From Struthio camelus (taxonomy: Eukaryota > Chordata > Aves > Struthioniformes > Struthionidae): a stretch of DNA of 64,000 bases. The position numbers and the translations under genes are program-made. Position 1 is the stretch's first letter. Every line of letters begins with the position of its first letter. Shown here in pieces: positions 14,346 to 26,480 of the stretch. The notes beneath the pieces are model-generated. The model was given only the letters and a program-made list of their open reading frames with translations. It ran no database searches and had not been told where the DNA came from. Where the stretch lies: the NCBI RefSeq assembly GCF_040807025.1, contig NC_090982.1:85251463-85315462 (forward strand). The letters are read 5' to 3'.

Positions 14346-16501
14346 TCTGCAGAGAAAAAAAAAAAAAATCAAGATCTCCCATGAAAACTAGAGTTAAAGT
14401 TGTAAGTATTTTTACACATAGTATCAAAAGTAAGCTTACTTAACTATTAGCGCTACCATTAGCATAAACAAAAATTTTGTCTGTTGAAGAAAGTTTGTTC
14501 TTTTAAGTTAGCAATCAGGAAGTTATTTGATGCTGTATCAAACACTACTAGAGTACTGAGATGAGTACACAAACCTCTGGAAAGAGGAAACAGAGGTATA
14601 CTGTTACAGATGCATCGTTTAACTGTCTCCTCTCCTTCCCCTCAGTTTGCAACAGCTGTGTCAGGGCATATACAAAAGCTGTGCTCACTGTGCAAAGCTA
14701 AAATGAATAAAAGCTAGAGGTTTTGAGACTGATGGGAGGTGCCCATGTCCTCTTTATCATCCCACATATACTGAAAGGAGGGGCATGCATACACTGAGAG
14801 ATCTAATATTCCTCTCCAGTACTGCATTGTGCAGACTGTTTCAGCAGTAGAGCAGGGAAAGTGCCAGCAACAAGATGAGACACAAGAGTGCTCTGCGGGT
14901 TCAACAATAGGTAAGTGAAAGCACAGCACAAGATGGCATCTTCTGGGGGAGAGTGAATGGATTACGAGGTATAACAAACAAGGATTAGAGTCGTACCTAG
15001 GGGATACTCAATACAGGCAGGTCATCTCCATTACCACTCACCTTTCACATAACACAAGAACTATTACAGTTGCCATGTTACCCCAATGTGTTACCCCAGT
15101 GCCGACACTGGAGCAGAATTCAACCTGTGACATGGATTACTTTGGTTATAGCTCAAGAACGACGCCATCAGTTCTGCATTAGTTTTCAGAAACGCGTGCC
15201 CTGCATGAGCATAAGGCAGTGCAAGATTACCCTTCTTCCCATAACTTCTTTAAAAGGAACTACAATACTCCATTCAACATGATCCCCAAACTCATTCCAG
15301 TTTACCTCCTTTGATATTAGTTCTACATATTTGGTATTATTCAAAAGCAATTTTTTTTAAAACAAGTCTTACTAAAAAAGCAAGAAGACAGTATGAAGTA
15401 TATCTATACTCTTTTTAAGATAGAAGAGCCACACAGCTGACTACACCATACTACGGGGGTGCTAAAACTAGTGATTTTTATTTCCCTGCTTTGGATTACA
15501 ATACTCTGCACTATCACCATTGAAATGACTTCTTATATAATGAATATAAACTATGAATATGCCATCTGATTATTCACTACATGGCACAGTTTAGTTTTTT
15601 TAAAGGCCTGTATATCAGTTATTGGTATTTACAAAATACTCATTTATAAACAAGTCTATTGGAAGAAGTCTTATATAAATTGATGCTCATGTCCTCTATT
15701 TCTTCACTGACCGCTTTCGGGCTCTATTTGTATCAAAAATGCAAGTGAGAGCGTAAAGACATGTTCAGTTGAATACAGGAACTTATTACACACCTTAGAA
15801 AAGTGAACTCAAATGCCAACATTTAGTTTGAAGATACACAGGGATTACGAGATTAGAATCCCACTGGCTTGCTGGGAGGATTCAGCAAGATAACTACAAA
15901 TTACTTAGAGGGCTAGTGTCAAAAGGACTGCTGCACTTATTTAGCCTCTGCTCTAGATTACTGACCCACTTATGAAGTGCTCAGCACCCCTGCTGTGCCG
16001 AGCCAACACCCACTCCATCTGTCTGCCTCTGCTTTCTCAGAACCTCTATTAGGCCGCATAAGAAGTTGTGTTAATTACCACATGAGCAGCTTGAATAGTA
16101 CACATAGTTATCAGCCTTACCTAGTATGTGGTCACCTTGACAGACAGGGCAGAAACAGAACAATTTCAATCGCAGCAGGATTTTATATAAATGACAGGGT
16201 AAGTACATGCAAATTTCTGAACAGGGAATTTTATTCAACTTTTGGCAAAGTTTCTTTCAGTTTTGAGAAAAGCTTGTGTGTGTTTAGTTGTTTTAGATTT
16301 TTATGATGAAAGGGTATACTAGAATTAAATATTATAATCGAACTCTGGAAATCTCTAATGAGACAAGAAATTTGTGAAACTACAAGTGAAACTTCTGTTG
16401 AGGGAATAATGCAACAGCTCCAAAAAGAGGCATACAGCACTGGTCAATACCCGCTCTTAAACAGTACCAGCGATAAAGACTGTAGCTAGTTAGAAAAACA
16501 A

Positions 16502-16556
16502 ACACACACACACCCACCCACACACCACACCCCCCCCACACACCCCATCACACACA
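16502..16556. repeat. Imperfect (CA)n / C-rich microsatellite
   Basis: A mixed CA, CCCA and C8 tract of about 55 bp in the SMAD2 intron, probably polymorphic in length. Confidence 0.9.
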
Positions 16557-17680
16557 AAGAACAGAAGAGCATTTGGCAAATTAGCTCAACTGTCATGTCA
16601 GAATTGCACCTTAGCAGCTTTGCACCCCAAGCTTCTTGTTGATTAGGAAGAAAACAGTTTCAAATTCAGTATCTTTTTATTTTTCCCTGCTGACCTACAG
16701 GTCTTTGGGTCATCCGCTGAAGTGGGTCTCAAACAGCAGTTCTATTGACTTCCTAAACTCAAGAACAAGAATCTCCGAAAAATCATTACAGTACTCAGCT
16801 GCCGTTTGTTCATTCTCAGGCACCCAGACTACCGCTGTCAAAGTGAAATACCACCAACAGTCCAAAAGCCAACTATGAAACTAAAGAATTTTGTGGAGCA
16901 CTGCTGGCAGCCCTGATATCTAGCTCCTTAACATTAAAGCCATTTCTCGGTTTAAAATTAAACCTTGTGTAATAGCCAACGCCACTGGAAGAGCTCTCTA
17001 GCTACCAGCTTCTTCCTAAGGCAGTCAAGAAAGTAGTAAAATCTAGGTCCAGTCCTTTTTAGAGCTGACTCAAGGATAGGCGAGAACAGTATGCCTCAGC
17101 CCAGCAGGAACTGCTGATTGCAACGTGGAGACTGCGTCATAAAGGGTATAATACATCTCTGCATTCCGTTTTAAAAAGTTATTTACTATTACTATTGTAC
17201 CACAAGAGGTCATGCAGGCAGGAAGAATGACTTGAACACACGAGACAGGTGCCCCAGGAAAACAACGATAAATTCGCATACTGTTTTTATCTTCTAACAT
17301 TGGCTTCAAGACGTTTAGGCAACAGTTCTTCTGAAGTAGCAACATTCATTGGCCGAGCACCCCGGCAGGACAGCTTGAGGAAGCCCAACATTCGGTCAAG
17401 AAGTTGGGTACGTGTTTGTATCACGTGAATAGTTGCTCATCATTTTCTATCACATGAAAACTTCTTCCAGTTAAGCGTTCAGTCAGTGTCACGGTAAAGA
17501 CTTGGCCAAATATATAGAACCATCTCAATGAAATACATATTCCAACAGGTTCGAATCTTAGTCTACCAATCCACACTAAAACCACAAAGCTCTAACAAAT
17601 ATTTCATTTCTGACTGTTTTCCAAGTGGCAAAAGGAAGAAAGCAGAAGGGAACACCAGAGAATTCTGAGACCGCTCTAAA

Positions 17681-17697
17681 GGGGGGGGGGGGGGGGG
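17681..17697. repeat. G17 homopolymer
   Basis: Seventeen consecutive G on the plus strand, so C17 on the transcribed SMAD2 pre-mRNA strand. The length may be a sequencing or assembly approximation. Confidence 0.85.
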
Positions 17698-18895
17698 AAA
17701 TACAAGCAGAGCACAGCGTTAGAAGCAAAAGGAGAAGAGAAAAAGAACAGAATTTAAATAGCCATTGATTCAGAGCATAAACAAGATTTTCTCAGAAAGC
17801 TATGTCAGTTCTAAAAGAGAATGCTAAAACCATTATTAGATAAAGGCTATAAAACATTTGACATGTGGAAACCATTACTGACACCAGTCAAATCTAGTTT
17901 GCGCTATGATTAGTACAAAGTTTAAAAGTATAGCGGGGACCAGCACGCTAATATAGAAGTCAAGCTCACAAAAGGATGTTGCTTCTCTCCCTTAGAAACT
18001 ATTTTAAGTGTCAAGGAGCTAGGGGGCCAGAATATTCCTGTGTCACAAGATCCTGTAACTTTTTCATAACAAGAAAAAAGAGACCTGTGAAGTGATTTGA
18101 TACTTATGTTGCACACTTAATGAGCTTACACATGCATCTTAGTGGGAATTTTGTATAACATGAATCTAAAGTACATCACATTAATACTTACAAACATAAC
18201 CTCTCGCACAGCAGTTGCTATGAATTAAGCTGAGAAAGTCAAAGGGGTAGAATGCAAGTCGTTCACCTAAATGTATATACATATAAAGGAGCAGAAGAGA
18301 ATTCCTAGAAATACTCCAAGTTATTAAATGAAAAGCACTTTCATTAACCAATAACAAATAATAATTACAGTAAATAAACTGGTCTGCAGGCAACCTGCCT
18401 CCAAAGATAAGATTTCCCTTCCAAAGAGACAAAGGATGCAGCTTGTACAACTTAAATTAAGGTACCATGTACAACTGAAAAATAATTAGATGACTGAAGT
18501 GTTGACCAAGGAAAAACAAGTCAATTTTTTTCAAGTGAAAGTGTAGGTTCAAGTAAGCCCCTCCAATTATAGACAGGGTTATCCAACAGAAGCATAAGGC
18601 AGTGCTACAAACTAGAAGGTATGCTAGGCACCACCTGGATATATATAAAGTGTACTAAGTGGCACTGCAAAATGAATTTAAAGTTATTACTAAAAATGTT
18701 GATTTTACAAAGCATGTGATTCAGTTGTGAGAGCTGAAGCAAGCACTATTTAAAACCAAAATAGATTTTAAAGATTCTTCTCCAAAAAATTCAAAAGCAT
18801 GCAACTGATTTTGTTTATTTATTCACAAGATAGCCTAAACATCCATCTAGTCATTTCTCAATTGGTTATAACAATTTCAACCACAACAGCACTTA

Positions 18896-19189
<294 letters not shown>

Positions 19190-20111
19190 CTAAAAACACA
19201 AACCAAAATAGACACATTAGCAGTGAGGTTTTACATAAGACAAATACCTTGCTAGGAACTTCATTACCAAACACCATAGGACATAGCCTCCCCAAATAAG
19301 CCAGATAATAGTTCAGGACTACTCTACATCATGGTTACTTATTTCACCAATGAGATTTACGTGCAAGTTTTCTGCACCTCATCCCTTTCCTTCATCAGCT
19401 TGTGCAAATTAGTAGACAAGTTTACTGTTGGATTAGGTATTTTATTGTTCCTCAAATCTTTCCTGGCTAAAGTCTACTCACTTCAGTAACTACAAGAGTT
19501 AAACTTAGTCTAGCTTTGCATCTAAATTAGTTGATTTCAGTCATTTGTGAAAATTTTAATAAATGATTGACAATTTGTAAATACAGATATGCATGTTCTG
19601 CCTGGCTCCAAATTAACTTACCAAGCAAAACTATTTCGAACATCATTTAGTCATTACGGCTTGACAAAAGTCTTACAACAGCCAGCCATTTGGCAAGCCT
19701 TTTGTCTCGTTTGTCATGATTTAAATAACTATCAATTTTTGTTCCACTAGGGACATCAACTGGAATTCACTGGAATTTTCAAAGTTTGGGGTTAAGCTTA
19801 TTTTCTACTTCCAATTCAGAGCACAATGGCCTACAGATAATGAATCTTCCCAAGTGACATCACTTGAAATCATCAGAAGTCTTTCAAAATTCTTTGCAGG
19901 ATATTTAACTTCTGAGTTTTCAGGTACCTGAGCTGTGGAACTGTTTGTCTGTTTTCAGTTTTGACTGCTTTTCATTCACTATCTACCACCTGATCAGATT
20001 GTCTATATAAAATGAAAGATTAGAAGGGATGCTATGTTCAGCTTTCACTGCAAATTACACTTCAAATCATTCAAAAGAGAAATAACAGCCAGTAAAAAAC
20101 TTCATGGTTTT

Positions 20112-20147
20112 GCAGCTTCTATGAGGGTAGCAGCTTCTATTAGGGTA
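20112..20147. repeat. 18-bp imperfect tandem duplication
   Basis: The unit GCAGCTTCTATGAGGGTA is followed directly by GCAGCTTCTATTAGGGTA, with one mismatch. It is a local slippage duplication inside the SMAD2 5' intron. Confidence 0.85.
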
Positions 20148-22225
20148 GCTTTAGGTATTAGAATATAAGCCCCAAGTCAGCTGCATTATTTTGGGTAGAT
20201 AGCTATAATACCTTGCCTGAGGACATCACGATCCTGTGGACAAAAGTAGAGCGTTAAAGCCAAATGTCAAAACCTACTCTTATTCCCAAGCAGCAACTGG
20301 GCATTTGAATTTCAGAAAGGTACCTCGCTTCCCAACTTCAAAACCCATAGCTGTATGAGTTAGTTCAGTCAGCTGAAAGATCTTGCTTTAGCTAAGAACT
20401 AATGCTACACCTTCAAGCTACTTGATCAGAGCTTTCAGGGTACCTTACATGTCTCTCCATCCTGCAGAGGCACCTTTCTCACTTCTATTCAAAATATACC
20501 AGTTTCATTTTATTAAGATTTCCCCCATCTGCAAAACAACACTCTTGATTTAAGATATTTAAGGCTATAATATTCATGACTGAGTTACACTTTGTCTTAC
20601 CTTAGCCGTTTCAGTGAGAACCAAAAAGTCAACAAAAGATACATTGTATTAATAACTTAAATTTGTAAATTTTTGACCTGCACAAAATAGAACATTCCAC
20701 AGAAAGGCTGTTTCATTTTCAATTAAATTATAACCTTCATAAAATAGCTTCTGAGACCACTTGAAAATATTACTGAAGCAAGAAGTACAACTGTGTGGGC
20801 TCCAGGAGACAGAGGGTTCTGATTAACAGGCACTCAAGATAAACACCGCTAATTTTAGGGAAGAGACTCAAAATAATCCATCAACCTTAAACCAAGAGTA
20901 TTCATTTTCATACAAGACGACAATACAAGAAGAACTTCAATATTTTAACATTACTGGAAGAACAGAAGAATTATGCCCAATTGTGTTCAACCTGATCGCA
21001 GGTCAGGTTTTGTAGCCTGCAAAACCATTATACTGGAGTCCTCGGTGCTGCAAATAAGAAAAATAAATTCAATATCCAACACTTTAAAATCAAATTCTGA
21101 ATAGGACACTCAAGCTACAGCCTCACATGGAACTAAGCCAATGCAACAGCTTTTTGCCACGAGAAATCCAGGTCTTGTTTCCTCCTTTCTCCTCACCTCC
21201 TCCTCTGCACTAGCCCTGATAGGTGCTAGACCTTTCTACGCAGACTCAGCTGGCTAACCTAGCAGAAAATTATCAAGTTTTTTTGCCGAGTTAGTTTTCT
21301 TCCAGGTTAACAAGTTGTATCAGCTCACACATGGTACCGTAAGTACCAGCGTTGATACCTGACAATTTATAGAAGCATGGATGGAAGATTGAGACTCTCC
21401 TCCAGCCCCAGCCTCAGCCTTCAACAGTGGTGTTAGCAGTTCACTGCATCTCTTGAATTGCAACCTGAGCATTCACTTTATTATCATTAGATAATTAATT
21501 CTAGTGGAAAAGCCAAATTAATCAGTCTTACTCCCATTTCCACCTGTTCTGAACTGTTTGTGGGCCAGGCAGTAGAACAAGTCAGACCCTTAACCCAGTA
21601 CCTCAAGTGGCTTCAGAGACAAAATGGGAGGCTTACGCAGCCTCTGCTGTTTTAAGAAATGCTCACACTAAGCTTCTGAAACAGGAAACTGGACTACATG
21701 TTCCAGGTGCGACCTGGAATAGCAGTTGCTCTGAACTCTATTAAAAGACTTCCAACTTTTGAGCAAGGCCAGCATTAGATGCTTCAGAGGCATATGCAAG
21801 AAATTCCAAAAATAAACGGAAGGGGGCTATTTTGCCACAAAGGCCACACTAGGAATCGATGGTTTAAAGTCTGAACGCTAATTTCAGCGCTCACAGAAGT
21901 AGGCAACTGTGAAGACCAGCACTGATGCTTATGCACACCTCAATTCTCCTCAAATTTATGGAGCTCACTTCCACATAATATGCATACTTCCTGCTCTTTA
22001 GGTTCAAATTTGACACCTTTCAGTGCCCCAGAATTTCTTTGATTGTCAGCCTCATAAAATACATTTCACTAAGGTCTCATTTACTACCAAGACAAACTGT
22101 GTATTCTTTCAGGCCTTCTAAAAACATTCTCAATGCATTTATCTAATTTTTCTGCTCCACAATACCCTTTGAGATGAGGTGTCCAGTTTTACAGTATTCT
22201 CCCTTAAGACATAACACTGATCTAC

Positions 22226-22251
22226 ATATCTCTATACATGTATATAGATAT
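22226..22251. repeat. 26-bp AT-rich palindrome
   Basis: The stretch centred on ACATGT reads the same on both strands apart from one mismatched pair (bases 7 and 20). It has no loop, so it can form a cruciform or bind a dimeric factor. It may simply reflect local AT richness. Confidence 0.7.
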
Positions 22252-23054
22252 ATGATTTTCTGTATTCTCTGGTGCTTTAAAAAAAAAAAAGCAAATCTGC
22301 CTTTCTGCTTCAAATTGACATTGAGTGATCCAACTCTTGCCGCAGGGAAGAGTTCAGAAGCCCCATACATATCCGTTGTTCTTCACATTTGAATTCTTAT
22401 GCTATTTTGACACATTCAAAAGTGAAAGCCTTCCCATTTTCAAAACTGTCAGTTCAGAACAAAATAATCAACACTTTCCAGATAGTTTACCTATTGTTTT
22501 AACTAGTTCCTCTACATACATATTTACTAGTCTAGTTTGCATAGAAGCTGCCAAAACAGGTTTATCTGCTACCCCCATGTATATTAGCTATTTTCACATT
22601 AAAACAACTTTTTTTTAAACAAGGGAATATATTTAAGAATCCTTTATTACACTGATTATTGCGCCTTAACAGCTGATAAAAAATAAATATACACCACAGC
22701 AGCAGTCTAAGATTCTGGGAAGCTTAAACTAGCTTCTTCCTTCTAGCATGCCAGGTGCCAGCAAGTTTCACCAAGTTATTCCAGTAGTGACCTCATATCG
22801 TTAGAGGGCTGAGCAGAGAGAACGTGACACAAGTAGGACAGGACTTCATCCAGCTTAAGACCTCAACCAATTGTGATAGACTCCTGGCAACAGAATATTT
22901 CAGCTGGCTTTATTTCTGCAAAAGTTACACTATTCTGCAAACCTAACGGAGGTACTATAAAGTACAAGGCATGTTTTGCTTGAATCCTGAGCAATTTAGA
23001 TAAATTTAAAATTATGCAAGGACAACGCAGCAATAAGGTAATTAATAAGATATA

Positions 23055-23650
23055 CCCTACTGGGTCAGAAGACTGGTGCATCTGGCCTAGGGCTCTGTCC
23101 CCAACAGCAGCAAAAGGATACGCTATTCAAGGAAAGCACAAGAGCTTGGCTGCCTTATGTAGCCCATTCCCCTCCTAACCCCTCATCATCCACAACCATT
23201 ATAGCAGCAATGTTAGAGGCTACATCCCTACCTATGCCATTTAGTAGCCATTTACGGACTGTTGTCCACAAATTTATCTAATCACTTCTAGACCTGATGA
23301 TACACTCTGCCTCCACGATCTCTTGTGGCAACCAGCACCAGACGTGTACTGCCCACTGTGTAGAGAAGGACTTTCAGCTGTTTTAACTCGATCTCTTCCT
23401 AGTTGCAGGAAGTGCCTCTTGCTCTACTCCTGCAAGCTTTGCTGAAGAGCTGCTTATATTCATCTTGTCCACAAACTTCATGATTTTGTAGATCTGAATC
23501 ACATCATCCCCACAAATGGGGGACTATCAGCCTTTTGTCACAAACAAAGCATCTGAACATAGCTCATACAGCTCGGGAAGCTCCTATGGAGAGAGGCCAA
23601 GCCTGAAAGCTTTATTTCTTCAATTAAGTTACAAGTACCCGAAGATAATG
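23055..23650 (+). repeat. Ancient sauropsid/amniote interspersed repeat (CR1/L3-like, diverged)
   Basis: The segment carries, in order, the hallmarks of an old repeat common in turtles, crocodilians and birds. These are 'actgggtcagaagactggtgcatctggcc', 'tttagtagccatttacggact', 'ccacaaatttatctaatc', 'actctgcctccacgatct', 'cagcaccagacgtgtactgcccactgtgtagagaagga', and 'catgattttgtagatctgaatcacatcatcccc'. I recognise the pattern but cannot name the exact family. There are many substitutions and small indels; it is not mobile. Confidence 0.65.
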
Positions 23651-26149
23651 GCAGAGGAACTGATCGAAAGACTGCAGAAGAATTAAATCAGACTACGGTC
23701 TATGTTTGCCACTTGTCTTTTTGGTCATATTATCCTAAAGCTACCAACATTATTATTAAGTATAAAATAGAAATCTACACCGCACGAGCAACTCGTAGCT
23801 AGAGAATGCAAAGCACATCCATGCTGCTGAACGTCTGGCAGAAGCTCAAACAGAAATCTGCCCCTTCGACTTTCATTCCCTATGGCTTCTTGTATGCACC
23901 TCTACCATTTGTTAGCTTGTAACCATGTCCGTCTAGTCTGAGCTACCATGTTTAGACCTACGGATTTATGAATCACTTTGCTACAGCTCATTTTCAACCA
24001 GCAAATCCCATTTCAATTCATCACCTATAATTTCTGCCTGCAAGTTGATACAGTAACATCAGGAGTTTTAATTTTTGTTCTTAAAGCATCATCTTCTCAT
24101 TCACCATCACTGTTGATACTAGCCTCTGTTACTTGCTAAAAAACATTCCTCTACTATTGCTTCTTCCATGTATCCTTTCTTGATCCATAAAAAGGTATAA
24201 AATGCTCACCCCCACCAAAAATAATAAACTTTGCCAACACTGCAAGAAATATTTTCACATTATGAAGATGGCTGCAGACTAAATACATGCTAAATCTGTC
24301 ATAACTCTTCTTCCTGGTGATATAATCTTCATGAATTCGTTGTAGTCCACAGCCAACCATCTCCAAATGCTAACTACCCATTTAAGGCCTTTTTTTAAAG
24401 GACCTTGACAACTGTGCTTCCCCATCATTCATTCTTTGCACTGTCTTTCCTTTGCTCATTCTGTTCCACTGAGGCCTGATGTTATACTCAACAATCGGGT
24501 CTTTTGCCTTCCTGTGCACTATTTTCACAACATTTCAACATATCAACTGTCTCCCTGTAATTACTCATCGAGTCTCAAGAGCCTTTTCTAAGCTCAACTA
24601 CAGATGAACTATTAGTATCAAGGCAGAAATGTAAAACAAAGCAGACAGCTACTATTTCATCCCTTTCCATACTCACTTGTGCCTTAAAACTGTAGCTTTG
24701 AACACTCAGTTTTGCCCAGATAAGTGTTGCTTTAGATTGCTGCGCATAGAGAGCACGTGCAGTTAAAAACAGAGTGATTCCAAACAGATTAAAACTGGAA
24801 AATTTACAAATTGCCTAACTTTGGCCGTATCTGGTTCATCTCTACCCCTGTAGTATACTTCTGTTTCCTGATGCACATGTTTCTATAGTCGATCAAACAT
24901 AGTGTCATAGTTGGCAACTTTTTAAGTAACAGTTTGAGTCATGTCTGCTATTATTCCATTCTACTGTAGTTCTCTGGAACAAGTATTAAGCGTTAAGCCC
25001 ACGATCCCAGCAACAACTAAGCATAAAAGATGAAGAAAACCTTAAAGGCAGCGTGCTAACAAATTAAAATCTTCAAGGAAAATTTCCTTTCCTGAGCGTC
25101 TGGAACATACTATAAACACACTGCTGCTACCAAAAATATCAAGTGATTCCTGGCTAATGTATTCTAAAACCTTATGCAACATATTTCATATCAGTCTGCT
25201 TATTCATCTTAAACTTGAAATAAAGAAATCTGATCTTTCTTGGTTTTACTAGAAGTATTCTGGCTTAGAGGAATTTTATTTGCAAGTGTTCTTCTCGAAT
25301 AAAGAGGACAGAAGTTAAGCTCTTGAGGGAAGAATCGTTTGTGGCATTTGAGACAGTCTACAAGTTCGTTTCCTCCCGATCTTTGTCTCTTTTTTATGGC
25401 ATTATTAAAAAGCAATGGTTTTTCATTAATCCTGGAATTTGGTGGAATTGATAAAGAATCTCATCCAAGGGCACATTGCTTCAGATCTCTTAGAAGATAC
25501 ACCCTTTCCTTTCACATGCCTCCCTGCGATATTAGGCATTTTAAAATAAGGTAACATTTACTGAAGCATATCCTATTTAAGGCAATATCAAGACACAGCA
25601 ATCCTAAAAGTTGAAGTTTTAAAGGGCATAGCTTATGTAGTACTATAAATGCCAACTACGTTCATGCAAATTCGTTACGAGTTAGAGAAACTGTGAGAAA
25701 TGAAAAAACAAGTCTTTCATCTTGAATTGAACAGAAGTAAAACAAAATTAATTTTTGATCTGCTTCTAGATTCTTCAGACCGTTGTTCTAAACAGTGATA
25801 GGACAACTTATTTTCAGTGGAACCTGAGAAAGTTTTCCCCAATGTTAACGATCTCAGTTCACAGGAAACCTAAATTCTGCATGAAGTTCAAACTAAAACC
25901 AAAGCCACTCTTTTCACTTTCAGATAGAATACAGTCTAGCTAATACATTTAGTAGAATAGACAAGAGAAGACTTTTTACTTCTACCCCTGCACTCACCTC
26001 CCCTCCAAAAACTGCCTTTTGAGATTCCAGAAGGGCCCGTTCTTTCTTCCGCTACAAACACATATTGAAGACACCTACAGTTTTGTCATACTAGAGAACC
26101 TCAAAACTGCTTGCTTACGTACGTTTGAGGAACCACCACAGACGAAAGA

Positions 26150-26480
26150 TGACGCGCATCCTTCTCCCCCCATATTCTGGGTGGAGTAGGTCAGCTTCAA
26201 ATAGTTCCTCAGTAGGTTTGGGGTGTTTGGGATTTTTCAATTTTGGCAGTGGGGGTGGAGAAGAGAGGGAAGGGGAATCCAGCCCTGCTGAGCAATACCC
26301 TCACCCCCACCCTGGTTCAGCTTTTCAGCCAATTAGGCCACCAGTGGGGAGTGGCTCTAAAGAGCTCCCTCCCAAGGGGCTCCATCTGGCCTGCAGCTCC
26401 ATCTGGCCAGCTCACAGGCCAAAGCTCCACAAAGCAAAGCCAAGGTCCTTGCTCAGCTTTGACATGAGCAGATGAAGTTC
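26150..26480. other. GC-rich block with short direct repeats in the SMAD2 5' intron
   Basis: This 330-bp block is clearly more GC- and C-rich than the AT-rich intron around it, but it is not strongly CpG-rich. GCTCCATCTGGCC occurs at 26379-26391 and again at 26396-26408, and a CCAAT motif lies nearby. Open frames cross it in two phases on the plus strand (opposite to SMAD2), with low-complexity composition and no recognisable domain. It could be a regulatory element, an alternative non-coding exon, or an unidentified repeat. Confidence 0.4.
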
